DNA from: Bacteroidales bacterium
GTDB lineage: Bacteria > Bacteroidota > Bacteroidia > Bacteroidales > UBA3663
Assembly (NCBI GenBank): GCA_024694125.1
Contig: JAILKE010000074.1
Location: forward strand, 1 to 42,156
DNA: 42,156 nt
Direction: 5' to 3'
The translations under genes and the position numbers were made by a program. Position 1 is the first letter of the stretch, and every line of letters begins with the position of its first letter. The notes beneath the pieces were generated by a model. The model ran no database searches, was not told the DNA's origin, and saw only the letters and a list, made by a program, of their open reading frames with translations. Positions 1 to 8,721 of this stretch are shown here, in pieces.

Positions 1-205
1 CAAGGTGAAGGGCAAGTCGGCATCGTTCAAGGCCTGCTGCAACGGCGATGCCACATCGACCGAGGTATTCACCGAACCCACCATGCGCGCCTTCCACGGC
101 CAGCTCGTCGTGGTCCTGGAGGCCAATGCCGTAGCTGGACCAGCCACCCTCACCGTGAGCGGCAAGGGACTGAAGTCGGCCAGCACCACCATCCAGGTGA
201 AGTAA
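1..205 (+). CDS. C-terminal end of a probable GH2 family glycosidase (partial)
   Basis: Only the last 67 or so codons are in the window; the frame is open from base 2 and ends with TAA at 203-205. The residues (CNGDATSTEVF, then MRAFHGQLVVVLEA, then LTVSGKGLKSASTTI) look like the C-terminal Ig-like beta-sandwich of Bacteroidota family 2 glycoside hydrolases such as beta-galactosidases, where a G-N-G-D-x-T-S motif is followed by RAFHG and a KGL-x-x-A strand. The catalytic domain is upstream and unseen, so substrate cannot be told. Another secreted protein with an invasin-like or Ig-like tail remains possible. A terminator follows 28 bases later. Confidence 0.6.
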   Translation, partial: KVKGKSASFKACCNGDATSTEVFTEPTMRAFHGQLVVVLEANAVAGPATLTVSGKGLKSASTTIQVK

Positions 206-232
206 CTATTGTCCCCTCACATCGGAATCATC

Positions 233-278
233 TACCCCCTCGCGCTGTACGAAGCAGGTGAGGGGGTATTTTCCTTTC
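233..278 (+). terminator. Rho-independent terminator after the GH2-like gene
   Basis: A 9-bp perfect stem (TACCCCCTC at 233-241 with GAGGGGGTA at 260-268) closes an 18-base loop and is followed directly by TTTTCCTTT. It separates the GH2-like gene from polA. Confidence 0.75.
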
Positions 279-314
279 TCCATCGAGGGATTGTCCAACT
301 TTTCGTTCTGCCTA

Positions 315-346
315 TTTGGCTATGTCGAAAAAGATGTTTATCTTTG
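315..346 (+). promoter_or_regulatory. Bacteroidota-type promoter for polA
   Basis: TTTG at 315-318 and TATCTTTG at 339-346 are 20 bases apart, an exact match to the -33/-7 consensus of the Bacteroidota primary sigma factor. The predicted start of transcription is near 353, about 50 bases before the polA ATG. Confidence 0.75.
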
Positions 347-402
347 TACCGTTTTTTATTCAGGTGTCGGCTCCATAGGGTGGCACCACAATGCTGATAT
401 AG

Positions 403-3303
403 ATGAAACAACTATTCCTACTCGATGCTTACGCATTGATATACAGAGCCTACTACGGCTTCATATCCAAACCATTGATCAATAGCAAGGGAATGAACAC
501 CGGCGCTATCTACGGCTTCGTCAAGACGTTGCAGGACGTGCTGGGCGGACAGCGGATGCCGGGCATCGACCATACGTTGCAGCCGGACTGCATCGCTGTG
601 TGCTTCGACCCGAAGGGCGGCACCTTCCGCCACAAGGAGTTCCCTACCTACAAGGCGCAGCGTGAGGCACAGCCCGAGGACATCACCGTGGCTGTGCCCT
701 GGATCAAACGAATCATCGAGGCATACCGCATACCGATATTCGAGGTGGCCAACTACGAGGCGGACGACGTGGTGGGTACATTGGCACGACTGGCTGACGA
801 GACGGGCGAGTACGAGACCTACCTGATGTCGCCGGACAAGGACTACGCCCAACTGGTGTCGGAGCACAGTTGCATCTTCAAGCCCAAGAGCTTTGGCCCC
901 GGTTATGAGGTGCTCGACGTGCCGGCTGTGTTGGCCAAGTATGGATTGGCCAATACCGCTCAGGTCATAGACATGCTGGGCCTGCAGGGCGACACTGCCG
1001 ACAACATACCCGGTTGTCCGGGCGTGGGTCCCAAGACGGCGCAGAAGTTGATAGCGGACTTCGGCAGCGTGGAGGAGATGTTGCGCCAGGTAGAGGAGGC
1101 TGCCGCTGCGGGGCAGAAGGAGTTGCCGGTGCTGAAGAAGACGATGTTTGCCAAGGTGCTGGACAATGCGCAGCAGATACGCGACTCGAAGTACCTCGCC
1201 ACGATATGCCGCGAGGTGCCGGGCGTAACGTTGGACGGCGATGCACTGCGTGTGTCGGAACCCGACGTGGACCAGTTGTACAACCTGTTCGACGAACTGG
1301 AGTTCCGTCAGTTGCGCGACAAACTGCGTGCGCCGCAGGGTCAGGCCCCTACATCGGACAAGAAAAAAGCCACTACCGCCGCTGCACCCACCCAGGAGGC
1401 TCCCGCCGAACCAGCCGCACCACTGGCTGTGCTGGCCGACGTGAAGCACCAATACACGATATGCGACACGGCGGAGGCACGTCAGGACCTGCTGGGCCAA
1501 CTGCTGTTTGCACCAGCCTATGCCTTCGACACGGAGACTACATCCACCTCGGTGATGGATGCCGAACTGGTCGGTATCAGTTTCGCCATCGAGGGACATC
1601 GGGCATGGTACGTACCTGTACCCGCCGACGAACAGTCTGCCCGCGACATCGTGCATGAACTGTCGCCGCTGCTGACCAACGAGGCTGCACTCAAGGTGGC
1701 GCAGAACCTCAAGTACGACTACTCCATCCTGCGCCGCTACGGCGTGGAGGTGACGGCTCCGTGCTTCGACACGATGATTGCGCACTACCTGCTGGAACCC
1801 GAACAGCCGCACAACATGGACTACCTGTCGGAGATTTACCTCAAGTATCGGCCCATACCGACATCGGCGCTCATCGAGACCGACCGCAAGGCATCGGCCC
1901 AGAACTACGTGGAGGACCTGTTCGCCATGGCGCAGGCCGATGACCAGACATCGGGCCCACGCACCATGCGTGACTGCCCTGTGGAACAGGTGGCAGAGTA
2001 CTGCTGCGAGGACAGTGACGTGACCTACCAGTTGTTCCAGCATTTGCAGCCTATGCTGAAGGAGCAGGGACTGATGAAACTATTCGCCGAGGTGGAGATG
2101 CCTCTGGTACAGGTATTGGCGGAGATGCAGTTGACCGGCGTTAGGCTCGATACACAGGCGCTGCGCGAGTCCGAGTCGGTACTGCAGGCGGAACTGCAAC
2201 GTCTGGACCAGCGTCTGGCGGAATTGGCAGGACATCCGTTCAACCCACTCTCGCCCAAGGCCGTCGCTACGGTGCTGTACGACGAACAGCAGATGGACCC
2301 CAAGGGGAAGTCGCGCAGCACGGCGGAGGAGATATTGCAGCAGCTACGTGGCAAGGTGGCGGACGACGAGGCCAAGGTCGAGATCATCGACGATATCCTG
2401 AACTACCGCGGCATCAAGAAGTTGCTCAGCACTTACATCGAGTCTCTGCCCCAGGAGGTCAATCCTCGCACGGGACGTATCCATGCCCAGTTCAACCAGA
2501 CGGTGACGGCTACGGGCCGCTTGTCATCGAGCAACCCTAACCTACAGAACATTCCGATACGTGATGCCATGGGCCGTGAACTGCGTAAGGCCTTCGTGCC
2601 GGACGAGGGGGAGGTGTTCTTCAGCGCCGATTACAGCCAGATTGAGCTGCGTCTGATGGCGCACTTGAGCCAGGACCCCAACATGGTGGAGGCTTTCCAG
2701 TCGGGCGATGATATACATCGAGCCACAGCAGCCAAGATATACCATGTTGCATTGGACGAAGTGACCAAACTGCAACGTACCAAGGCGAAGACTGCCAACT
2801 TCGGCATCATCTACGGCATCTCGACCTTCGGTTTGGCCAGCAGGCTCAATATTCCACGTTCCGAGGCGAAGGAACTGATTGACGGATACTTCGCCACCTA
2901 TCCCAGGGTGCGTGAATATATGGAACAGTCTATCGAGGTAGCGCGCGAAAAGGGTTACGTCGAGACGCTCTTCGGCCGTAAGCGTATGTTGCCCGATATC
3001 CATTCGGCCAATGCCACCGTGCGCGGCTACGCCGAACGTAATGCCATCAATGCCCCGATACAGGGTACGGCTGCTGACATCATCAAGATAGCTATGGTGC
3101 ACATAGCCCGACGCATACGCCGCGAAGGACTGCATGCCAAGTTGCTCATTCAGGTGCACGACGAATTGAACTTCTCCGTTCCCGCAGACGAACTATCGCG
3201 CCTGCAGCAGCTTGTCCTGGAGGAGATGTCCCGTGCCTGCCCACTCTCAGTCCCCCTGATAGCAGACTGCGGCAGCGGCGAGAACTGGCTCGAGGCACAC
3301 TGA
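403..3303 (+). CDS. polA: DNA polymerase I
   Basis: Family A DNA polymerase of 966 residues, acting in Okazaki fragment maturation and excision repair. Three domains are visible: an N-terminal 5'-3' exonuclease/FEN domain (start MKQLFLLDAYALIYRAYYGF, about 1-310), a 3'-5' exonuclease domain with D376-T-E378 intact (FDTETTS), so proofreading is probably active, and the polymerase domain. Polymerase motif A is DYSQIELR from D743, motif B starts at R792 (RTKAKTANFGIIYG), and motif C is QVHDEL at 917-922 with D920 and E921. A low-complexity Ala/Pro/Lys linker near 310-340 joins the two exonuclease domains. The length is normal for Bacteroidota. The start has its own promoter and nothing upstream competes. 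Confidence 0.97.
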   Translation: MKQLFLLDAYALIYRAYYGFISKPLINSKGMNTGAIYGFVKTLQDVLGGQRMPGIDHTLQPDCIAVCFDPKGGTFRHKEFPTYKAQREAQPEDITVAVPWIKRIIEAYRIPIFEVANYEADDVVGTLARLADETGEYETYLMSPDKDYAQLVSEHSCIFKPKSFGPGYEVLDVPAVLAKYGLANTAQVIDMLGLQGDTADNIPGCPGVGPKTAQKLIADFGSVEEMLRQVEEAAAAGQKELPVLKKTMFAKVLDNAQQIRDSKYLATICREVPGVTLDGDALRVSEPDVDQLYNLFDELEFRQLRDKLRAPQGQAPTSDKKKATTAAAPTQEAPAEPAAPLAVLADVKHQYTICDTAEARQDLLGQLLFAPAYAFDTETTSTSVMDAELVGISFAIEGHRAWYVPVPADEQSARDIVHELSPLLTNEAALKVAQNLKYDYSILRRYGVEVTAPCFDTMIAHYLLEPEQPHNMDYLSEIYLKYRPIPTSALIETDRKASAQNYVEDLFAMAQADDQTSGPRTMRDCPVEQVAEYCCEDSDVTYQLFQHLQPMLKEQGLMKLFAEVEMPLVQVLAEMQLTGVRLDTQALRESESVLQAELQRLDQRLAELAGHPFNPLSPKAVATVLYDEQQMDPKGKSRSTAEEILQQLRGKVADDEAKVEIIDDILNYRGIKKLLSTYIESLPQEVNPRTGRIHAQFNQTVTATGRLSSSNPNLQNIPIRDAMGRELRKAFVPDEGEVFFSADYSQIELRLMAHLSQDPNMVEAFQSGDDIHRATAAKIYHVALDEVTKLQRTKAKTANFGIIYGISTFGLASRLNIPRSEAKELIDGYFATYPRVREYMEQSIEVAREKGYVETLFGRKRMLPDIHSANATVRGYAERNAINAPIQGTAADIIKIAMVHIARRIRREGLHAKLLIQVHDELNFSVPADELSRLQQLVLEEMSRACPLSVPLIADCGSGENWLEAH

Positions 3304-3350
3304 TGTCTCCATGCTCCCTTTGATAGCTTTTTCTATTTCCGTTTATTGTT

Positions 3351-4127
3351 ATGCTTGATTCTGAGTTTGGAGAGATTATTGTACGTGTCAATGCCCGGTC
3401 CAAGGGTTTTACTTTCCGCGTCAAGGAGGGTCATCTGGTCGTCTCGGTGCCTACGTACTACAGGGAGAAGGAGTTGGTGGAGAGCATCGAACGACTACGC
3501 CCCAAACTGCGCAAACTGATTCAGAAGGCTGAGGTCAAGGGGAATGCGCCTGGCAGTGAACGGCACATAGATTGGACCTTCCGCATCGAGACCGGACTGC
3601 TCACGTTCGACTTCTGTCCCGATTCATCGGTCAAGCTCAATGCCTGCCATCTGCGCAAGGAGATGGGACACGTCACCTTCTGTATGCACCCCGACACTGA
3701 CTTCGATGCTGAGGGTATGCAGCAATGGCTGGAACGTTGTATCTGCGACCAGATTCGCAGTTATGCCAAGGGATTCTTGTCTGCCAGATTGTCCGAGTTG
3801 TCTCGCCAGTTCAACTTACCTTACAAGACGCTCTCCATCAACAGCGCTCACGGCAGGTGGGGTTCGTGCGGAACCAATGTACAACGAGGCTTCTCTCTCT
3901 CTTCCAAACGCGAGTACAACATTCATCTCTCGCTCTACGTGATGCTGCTGCCCGAACAACTGCAACGCCTCATCATGCTCCACGAATTGACCCACACCCT
4001 CGAGATGAACCACAGTCCCCGTTTCCACGCCAAACTCAATGCCATGCTCGATGGTCAGGAGGATGCTCTCAATAAGCAACTCAAAGCCTACACTACGGAC
4101 ATATTCTGCTTCGCGAAGAGAAAATAA
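3351..4127 (+). CDS. YgjP/DUF45-type zinc metalloprotease-like protein
   Basis: 258-residue cytoplasmic protein without a signal peptide. It carries the two signatures of the YgjP/DUF45 (SprT-like, M48-related) family: GRWGSC at 168-173 and a zinc site HELTH at 211-215 followed by N-H-S-P-R-F-H, which supplies the third ligand region. The family is widespread; members are annotated as metal-dependent hydrolases and true substrates are mostly unknown. It starts 47 bases after polA on the same strand with no terminator or promoter seen between, so it may be cotranscribed with polA. A hairpin at 4203-4233 lies between it and the convergent riboflavin kinase gene. Confidence 0.85.
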   Translation: MLDSEFGEIIVRVNARSKGFTFRVKEGHLVVSVPTYYREKELVESIERLRPKLRKLIQKAEVKGNAPGSERHIDWTFRIETGLLTFDFCPDSSVKLNACHLRKEMGHVTFCMHPDTDFDAEGMQQWLERCICDQIRSYAKGFLSARLSELSRQFNLPYKTLSINSAHGRWGSCGTNVQRGFSLSSKREYNIHLSLYVMLLPEQLQRLIMLHELTHTLEMNHSPRFHAKLNAMLDGQEDALNKQLKAYTTDIFCFAKRK

Positions 4128-4168
4128 AGGAAAGTACAAAGGGACGAAGTACAAAGTGACAAAGTACA
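4128..4168 (+). repeat. ACAAAGT-type short-word array, copy 1
   Basis: Begins right after the stop codon of the metalloprotease gene. It is built from the words GTACAAAG, GGACGAAGTACAAAGTGAC and AAAGTAC. The same vocabulary recurs at 7142-7225, 18811-18861 and, inverted, at 28561-28615. Confidence 0.8.
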
Positions 4169-4202
4169 TTACGACTCTTTACTCATTACCCTTTAAATGC
4201 AA

Positions 4203-4245
4203 CAACGCCTGAACAGCAAATGTTCAGGCGTTGTGCGTTATATTT
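4203..4245. terminator. Hairpin between convergent genes (probable terminator)
   Basis: A perfect 13-bp stem, CAACGCCTGAACA (4203-4215) with TGTTCAGGCGTTG (4221-4233), closes a 5-base loop. The plus-strand tail (GCGTTATATTTTCTC) is moderately T-rich; the minus-strand tail (TGTTGCATTTAAAGG) is poorer. It probably ends plus-strand transcription from polA/YgjP and may also end the rib operon. Confidence 0.65.
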
Positions 4246-4621
4246 TCTCTCGTACCGCTTGGAGGTCAGCGGATAGTTGTTCTCGCAGTTGGTCGAGCGA
4301 GGCCATCCGCCGTTCCTGTCGCAGGAGGAGGACCAGTCGGAGCGAAAGTCGTTGACCATACAGATCTCCGCTGAACCTGTCCAGATAAGCCTCGACCGAG
4401 AGGCGGTGATGGCTGCTGTCCACCGTAGGTCGGTAACCGACATTGACCATAGCACGGTACGTCATGCCATCGGGCAGAGTGGCCCAGGCAGCATATACAC
4501 CAGGCTGTGGCAGTGGTTCTTGCAGTTCCTCAACGCAGAGATTGGCCGTCGGGAAACCTAACTGCCGACCTATCTGTTGTCCGTGTATCACCGTGCCTTG
4601 TAAGAGATGTAGTGTGTGCAT
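4238..4621 (-). CDS. Monofunctional riboflavin kinase (flavokinase domain only)
   Basis: 127 residues that match only the C-terminal flavokinase half of bifunctional RibF: GRQLGFPTANL near 18-28 (the ATP/riboflavin-binding G-F-P-T-A-N signature), then GVYAAWATL, NVGYRPTV and VEAYLDRFSGDLYGQRL. The protein would phosphorylate riboflavin to FMN. The N-terminal FMN adenylyltransferase (FAD synthetase) domain is absent and there is no room for it: only 83 bases separate this ATG from the stop of ribH. As the last gene of the rib operon it probably shares control by the FMN riboswitch. FAD synthesis would need another gene elsewhere. A fragment of a larger gene is unlikely because the domain is complete and starts cleanly. 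Confidence 0.85.
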   Translation of the reverse strand: MHTLHLLQGTVIHGQQIGRQLGFPTANLCVEELQEPLPQPGVYAAWATLPDGMTYRAMVNVGYRPTVDSSHHRLSVEAYLDRFSGDLYGQRLSLRLVLLLRQERRMASLDQLREQLSADLQAVREKI

Positions 4622-4704
4622 AGTGAGACAATTGGTTGATGTTCGTAACCCTATCGGGGCATGTCACGCTGTCTGTATTGATGGCGTAACCCTCAAGGAG
4701 CGGT

Positions 4705-5166
4705 TTAGAGCTGGCGCATTACATTGACCATCTCGATGGCCGAGATCATAGCGTCGGCGCCCTTGTTACCAGCCTTGGTACCGGCACGCTCTATGGCCTG
4801 TTCGATGCTGTCGGTGGTGAGAATACCGTTGGTGACAGGGCGGCCAGATTTGAGGCTGGCAGTAGCGATGCCCTTGGCCGATTCATTGGCTACCATATCG
4901 AAGTGGGGAGTAGCACCGCGGATGACTGCGCCCAGGCAGACAACAGCGTCGTACTTGCCCGACATGGCGAGCTGCTGAGCAACGAGAGGAATCTCGAAGG
5001 CACCGGGTACGTATGTGAGGGTGAGGTCGTCCGTATTGCCACCGTGACGTACGAAGCAATCTTCGGCACCACCTATCAGTCGATCTACAATAAAGTCATT
5101 AAAACGTGCTGCTACCAGCGCAATCTTCTGACCTTCGGCGGTCAGTTTACCTTCAATCTTTTTCAT
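4705..5166 (-). CDS. ribH: 6,7-dimethyl-8-ribityllumazine synthase
   Basis: 153 residues from the chosen ATG (MKKIEGKL). The enzyme condenses 5-amino-6-ribitylaminouracil with 3,4-dihydroxy-2-butanone-4-phosphate. Family features: [12 protein letters not shown] near the N-terminus, [14 protein letters not shown], then [14 protein letters not shown] with the catalytic His, and [20 protein letters not shown]. An in-frame ATG at 5196 would add ten residues but overlaps the ribBA stop by 13 bases and does not look like the family N-terminus, so the start 17 bases after ribBA is preferred. Fourth gene of the rib operon. Confidence 0.93.
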   Translation of the reverse strand: MKKIEGKLTAEGQKIALVAARFNDFIVDRLIGGAEDCFVRHGGNTDDLTLTYVPGAFEIPLVAQQLAMSGKYDAVVCLGAVIRGATPHFDMVANESAKGIATASLKSGRPVTNGILTTDSIEQAIERAGTKAGNKGADAMISAIEMVNVMRQL

Positions 5167-5183
5167 AAAGCTATTTAGTTTAT

Positions 5184-6410
5184 TTATTTGTTGCACTTAA
5201 TGTCCCGGAGATGGAGCAAATGGCCCATCTTGGCGTACTTGGTGTACATATAGAACTCGTCCTTCTCGTTGCAGGTCATCTCGATGGGTTCACGATCTAC
5301 GATGCGCAGACCGAAACCACCCAGACCATCAATCTTGGCGGGGTTATTGGTCATCAATATCAGGTCGTGTATGCCCATGTCAGCGAGGATAGAGGCACCA
5401 GTACCGTACTCGCGCAGGTCGGCAGCGAAACCGAGAGCGAGGTTGGCCTCGACCGTGTCCATACCCTGATCCTGCAGAGCGTATGCGCGCAGTTTGTTGA
5501 TCAGGCCAATGCCGCGACCCTCCTGGCGCAGGTAGAGCAGCACACCGCGACCACGTTTCTCAATGCGGCGCAGCGCCTCGGCGAGTTGTTCGCCACAGTC
5601 GCAACGCAGACTGCCGAAGGCGTCGCCGGTCAGACACTCCGAGTGAACGCGGCACAGCACAGGTTCGGGGGTGGTGACATCACCCTTGACGAGAGCTACA
5701 TGGTGTTCGCCGGTCACCTCGTTGACGTAACCGTAGGCGCGGAAGGTACCGTACTTGGTAGGCAGTTCAGCCACCGATACCTGCTTGACCAGTTTCTCCG
5801 TGTGGCGGCGGTAAGCGACCAGGTCGGCGATGGTAATCTTGACCAAGTCATGTTTGCGGCCGAATTCGAGCAACTCGGCAGTACGCATCATCGTGCCGTC
5901 CTCGCGCATTATTTCGCAGCACAGGCCGCACTCTTTCAGTCCAGCCAGGCGGCACAGGTCAACGGTTGCCTCGGTGTGACCGGTGCGTACCAATACACCG
6001 CCGTCGCGTGCCTGGAGCGGGAACATGTGGCCAGGACGACGGAAGTCGGTCGGCTTGACACCCTCGCTGACAGTGGCGCGGGCAGTGATGCCACGTTCTA
6101 CGGCCGATATACCTGTGGTGGTCGATATATGATCGACGCTGATGGTGAAGGCTGTGAGGTGGTTGTCGCCGTTGGTGGCGCACATCTGTGGCAGGTTGAG
6201 CTGCTCACATATCTGGCGGCTCATAGGCATACAGATCAGTCCCTTGGCCTCCGAGGCCATGAAGTTGACGTTCTCGGTAGTGGCAAACTCGGCAGCGCAG
6301 ATGAGGTCGCCCTCATTCTCGCGGTCCGGGTCATCGAGCACCAGTACGCACTTGCCTGCGCGTATAGCCTCAATGGCTTGCTCGATGGTATCAAATTGAT
6401 TATTGCTCAT
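5184..6410 (-). CDS. ribBA: Bifunctional 3,4-dihydroxy-2-butanone-4-phosphate synthase / GTP cyclohydrolase II
   Basis: 408 residues with two fused domains. Residues 1-205 are DHBP synthase: the acidic loop D26-D-P-D-R-E-N-E-G-D and H145 in GHTEATVDL are present. Residues 207-400 are GTP cyclohydrolase II: zinc ligands C259, C270 and C272 ([18 protein letters not shown]) followed by [10 protein letters not shown]. The fusion supplies both precursors of the lumazine ring, from ribulose-5-phosphate and from GTP. Key residues of both halves look intact, so both activities are expected. It lies between ribE (75 bases upstream) and ribH (17 bases downstream). Confidence 0.95.
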   Translation of the reverse strand: MSNNQFDTIEQAIEAIRAGKCVLVLDDPDRENEGDLICAAEFATTENVNFMASEAKGLICMPMSRQICEQLNLPQMCATNGDNHLTAFTISVDHISTTTGISAVERGITARATVSEGVKPTDFRRPGHMFPLQARDGGVLVRTGHTEATVDLCRLAGLKECGLCCEIMREDGTMMRTAELLEFGRKHDLVKITIADLVAYRRHTEKLVKQVSVAELPTKYGTFRAYGYVNEVTGEHHVALVKGDVTTPEPVLCRVHSECLTGDAFGSLRCDCGEQLAEALRRIEKRGRGVLLYLRQEGRGIGLINKLRAYALQDQGMDTVEANLALGFAADLREYGTGASILADMGIHDLILMTNNPAKIDGLGGFGLRIVDREPIEMTCNEKDEFYMYTKYAKMGHLLHLRDIKCNK

Positions 6411-6442
6411 AGCGTAAAAGAATTTTCAGTTGATGATAGGGG

Positions 6443-6476
6443 AGATAGAAGCTATAGAAGCTATAGTTGCTATAGG
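6443..6476 (-). repeat. Short-word array AGAAGCTATAG between ribE and ribBA
   Basis: On the plus strand the gap reads AGATAGAAGCTATAG, AAGCTATAG, TTGCTATAG: an 9-11 base unit repeated about three times with variation. It fills half of the gap inside the rib operon. No promoter motif was seen. Confidence 0.6.
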
Positions 6477-6485
6477 TTCAATAGT

Positions 6486-7124
6486 CTAAAGGAAACCGTT
6501 TTCAGCCAGTTTCTGCATTATGCCGTTGTCCGATGGAGCTTTGCCCAACAGTTTTTCGACATACTTGGCGATGATGTCGTTCTCGAGGTTGACCAGATCG
6601 CCTACGCGGGCGCTGTGTAGCGTGGTGGCAGCCTGAGTGTGGGGGATGAGCGACACGGCAAAGGACTGAGCATCGACCCTGGCTACCGTGAGCGATACGC
6701 CCTGGATGGTGATGCTGCCCTTCTCGATGATGTAGCGCAGCAGGTGCGAGTCACACTCAATGGTGAGCCACAGGGCATTGTCGTCCTGGCGGCGGTCCGA
6801 GATACGGCCAGTGCCATCGATGTGGCCCGATACGATATGTCCGCCCAGACGGGTTTGCAGGGAGAGTGCCCGTTCGAGGTTGACGGGACTGCCCGCTTTG
6901 AGTTGGCCCAGGGCAGTGCGTTGTACCGTCTCGGGCATCACGTCGGCGGTGAACCCGTGGTCGGTCATTGTGGTCACGGTGAGGCATACGCCATTGGTGG
7001 CGATGCTGTCGCCCACCTGTGTGCCTTGCATCACGAGGTCGGCCTCTACCTCCAGGGTGAAGCTCTTGGCGCCGCGGTGCAGCGACTTGACGTGACCTAT
7101 TTCTTCGATTATACCGGTAAACAT
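6486..7124 (-). CDS. ribE: Riboflavin synthase alpha chain
   Basis: 212 residues from the ATG at 7124. The N-terminus MFTGIIEEIG is diagnostic of the family. Two lumazine-binding repeats follow, marked by GDSIATNGVCLTV (first barrel) and GSITIQGVSLTV (second barrel). The enzyme dismutates two 6,7-dimethyl-8-ribityllumazine molecules to riboflavin. The frame stays open upstream to 7271 but that extension only translates the ACAAAGT array, so it is not coding. Second gene of the rib operon, after ribD; ribBA follows after 75 bases. Confidence 0.94.
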   Translation of the reverse strand: MFTGIIEEIGHVKSLHRGAKSFTLEVEADLVMQGTQVGDSIATNGVCLTVTTMTDHGFTADVMPETVQRTALGQLKAGSPVNLERALSLQTRLGGHIVSGHIDGTGRISDRRQDDNALWLTIECDSHLLRYIIEKGSITIQGVSLTVARVDAQSFAVSLIPHTQAATTLHSARVGDLVNLENDIIAKYVEKLLGKAPSDNGIMQKLAENGFL

Positions 7125-7141
7125 TGTTGAGAAATTAAGAC

Positions 7142-7225
7142 AAGGACAAAGTGACAAAGGACGAAGTACAAAGTGACAAAGGACAAAGTACAAAGTGACA
7201 AAGGACAAAGTACAAAGAGCGAAAG
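7142..7225 (-). repeat. ACAAAGT-type short-word array, copy 2 (longest)
   Basis: About 84 bases between ribD and ribE. The unit GGACAAAGTACAAAGTGACA occurs nearly three times in tandem (plus-strand reading), with a GAAGTAC variant. Inside an operon it leaves a 133-base gap where neighbours would normally be tightly packed. Confidence 0.85.
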
Positions 7226-7257
7226 GGTCGATACTTGTTCCTATTGAACCTCTTGCT

Positions 7258-8373
7258 TCATTCCTGGACAACTGCAGCGTGCAGGAGAATGTCGTTCCCG
7301 ACTCTCGTTACTTCTATGTTGTTCAATACAGTTGCTTCGTTCAGTTTAGCCAGGCCCAGTCCCTCGATAGGAGTCTTGGCGTGGATGCCGCCCACCAGCT
7401 TGGGGGCGACGAAGGCATATACCTCGTTGACCAGACCCTCGCGCAGGAACGAGTCATTGACCGTGCCGCCACCCTCTACCAGGATGCTGTCTATGCGCTC
7501 CTGTCCGGCACGTTGCAGCAGGTCGGCGATGGTATCGCATTGCCAGGTCTGTACATCGGCGTCGTGCAGGGCATCGATGTTGGCCTGTGGGGCATTGGCG
7601 CTGTGTACGGCAATGACAGGAATCTGTCGGGCAGTGCGTACCAGCATGCTGTCCAACGGCAGGCGCAGACGTCGGTCCAGTACCAGGCGGATGGGCTGTC
7701 GGGCATCGGGGTCATCCTCGAGGCGGACGTTCAGCATCGGGTCATCGGCCAATACCGTACCGATGCCGCACAGTATGCCCGACAGGGAGCGGCGCAGACG
7801 GTGCACATACTGGCGCGACTCGGGTCCGCTTATCCAGCGGCTGTCGCCCGTGCGGGTGCATATCTTGCCGTCCATCGTCATCGCATACTTCATCACTACC
7901 CAGGGTTTGCCCGTGGTGATGTAGTGCAGGAAGACGCGGTTCTGCCAGCGCATTTCGGCAGCCAGGTCCGATGTGGCATCGAGCACATCCACCTCGATAC
8001 CCGCCTGGTGCAGCAGGTCCAGTCCCTTGCCAGCCACCAGAGGATTGGGGTCGGTCAGTCCCACTACCACGCGTGCTATGTGATGTTCGATGATTGCCTC
8101 CGTGCAGGGAGGTTGATGGCCGTGGTGGCAGCAGGGTTCGAGGGTTACGTACATGGTGGCTCCAGTGCAATCCACGCCGCGCGAGTCGGCGTCGCGGAAG
8201 GCATTCCGTTCGGCATGGAGGTCACCGTATCGGGCGTGATAGCCCTGGGCCACCACGTCGCCATTGCGCACGACGAGAGCGCCGACCAACGGGTTGGGAT
8301 TGACACACCCCTCGCCACGTTGAGCCAGCGTCATTGCCTGACGCAATAAATCTGTATCTTTACTATCAATCAT
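7258..8373 (-). CDS. ribD: Bifunctional diaminohydroxyphosphoribosylaminopyrimidine deaminase / 5-amino-6-(5-phosphoribosylamino)uracil reductase
   Basis: 371 residues, first gene of the rib operon. The N-terminal deaminase domain (about 1-145) has the zinc site H53-A-E55 with C81 and C90 in PCCHHGHQPPC. The C-terminal reductase domain (about 150-365) contains KPWVVMKYAMTMDGKI, the SRWISG segment and GILCGIGTVLADDP, then the ILVEGGGTVNDSFL substrate loop. The two steps convert the GTP cyclohydrolase II product toward the ribitylaminouracil precursor. The ATG at 8371-8373 sits only about 10 bases after the FMN riboswitch, so translation of ribD is probably under direct riboswitch control. Confidence 0.95.
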   Translation of the reverse strand: MIDSKDTDLLRQAMTLAQRGEGCVNPNPLVGALVVRNGDVVAQGYHARYGDLHAERNAFRDADSRGVDCTGATMYVTLEPCCHHGHQPPCTEAIIEHHIARVVVGLTDPNPLVAGKGLDLLHQAGIEVDVLDATSDLAAEMRWQNRVFLHYITTGKPWVVMKYAMTMDGKICTRTGDSRWISGPESRQYVHRLRRSLSGILCGIGTVLADDPMLNVRLEDDPDARQPIRLVLDRRLRLPLDSMLVRTARQIPVIAVHSANAPQANIDALHDADVQTWQCDTIADLLQRAGQERIDSILVEGGGTVNDSFLREGLVNEVYAFVAPKLVGGIHAKTPIEGLGLAKLNEATVLNNIEVTRVGNDILLHAAVVQE

Positions 8374-8382
8374 AATTAAACC

Positions 8383-8487
8383 GTTCTTCCATCCAGACTT
8401 TAACTGTCGGTACCGGAGTTGCGCCGGTTCGTGACCTGAATTGGCCTTGCGGACTGTACCGCCGATCGGGAATTACACCCTGCCCTG
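8383..8487 (-). promoter_or_regulatory. FMN riboswitch (RFN element)
   Basis: Read on the minus strand the segment holds the conserved RFN blocks in order: GGGCAGGGTGTAATTCCCGA, then CGGCGGTACAGTCCGC, GGTCACGAACCGGCG, ACTCCGGTACCGACAG and AAAGTCTGGATGGAAGAA. CTTTTC just upstream (8488-8493) can pair with GAAGA at the 3' end to close P1. The element ends 10 bases before the ribD start and the 3' P1 strand (GGAAGAA) occupies the ribosome-binding region, which points to translational repression when FMN is bound. No separate U-tailed terminator hairpin was seen after the aptamer. Confidence 0.97.
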
Positions 8488-8503
8488 AAAAGTTTCGTTG
8501 CAG

Positions 8504-8535
8504 CAAAGATAGCCGTTTTTGCGTTAGGCCGCAAC
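8504..8535 (-). promoter_or_regulatory. Promoter of the rib operon
   Basis: On the minus strand GTTG (8532-8535) and TATCTTTG (8504-8511) are 20 bases apart. The -7 box is perfect and the -33 box has one mismatch. It lies directly upstream of the riboswitch. Confidence 0.7.
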
Positions 8536-8666
8536 GTTAGGGCGCAAGATTGTTGATAACCTGTGCACAAATACCTACAATCTGCGCAGAAACGGCAAGC
8601 GAAGTTGCCATTTTTTTGCACAATACGCCTGCCGGAGTGCATCGCCGTCCGAAAAACTTCACAAAA

Positions 8667-8698
8667 GTTGCCTTTGTGAACCAAAATAATTAACTTTG
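8667..8698 (+). promoter_or_regulatory. Promoter of gpmI
   Basis: GTTG (8667-8670) and TAACTTTG (8691-8698) with a 20-base spacer. The leader to the ATG would be about 170 bases long, unusually long for a housekeeping gene. Confidence 0.65.
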
Positions 8699-8721
8699 CG
8701 CACGATATATAGCTGGAGCTA

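Noticed and set aside
418-2043. 541-codon open frame on the minus strand inside polA
   Set aside because: Antisense shadow of a GC-rich gene; rich in His, Arg, Val, Leu and Gln without a recognisable domain, while the plus-strand frame is unmistakably DNA polymerase I.
7125-7271. N-terminal extension of ribE by 49 codons
   Set aside because: It translates the ACAAAGT array; the family start MFTGIIEEIG is at 7124.
5211-8349. Long plus-strand frames (469 and 384 codons) across ribBA and ribD
   Set aside because: Antisense to clearly identified rib genes; no domain.
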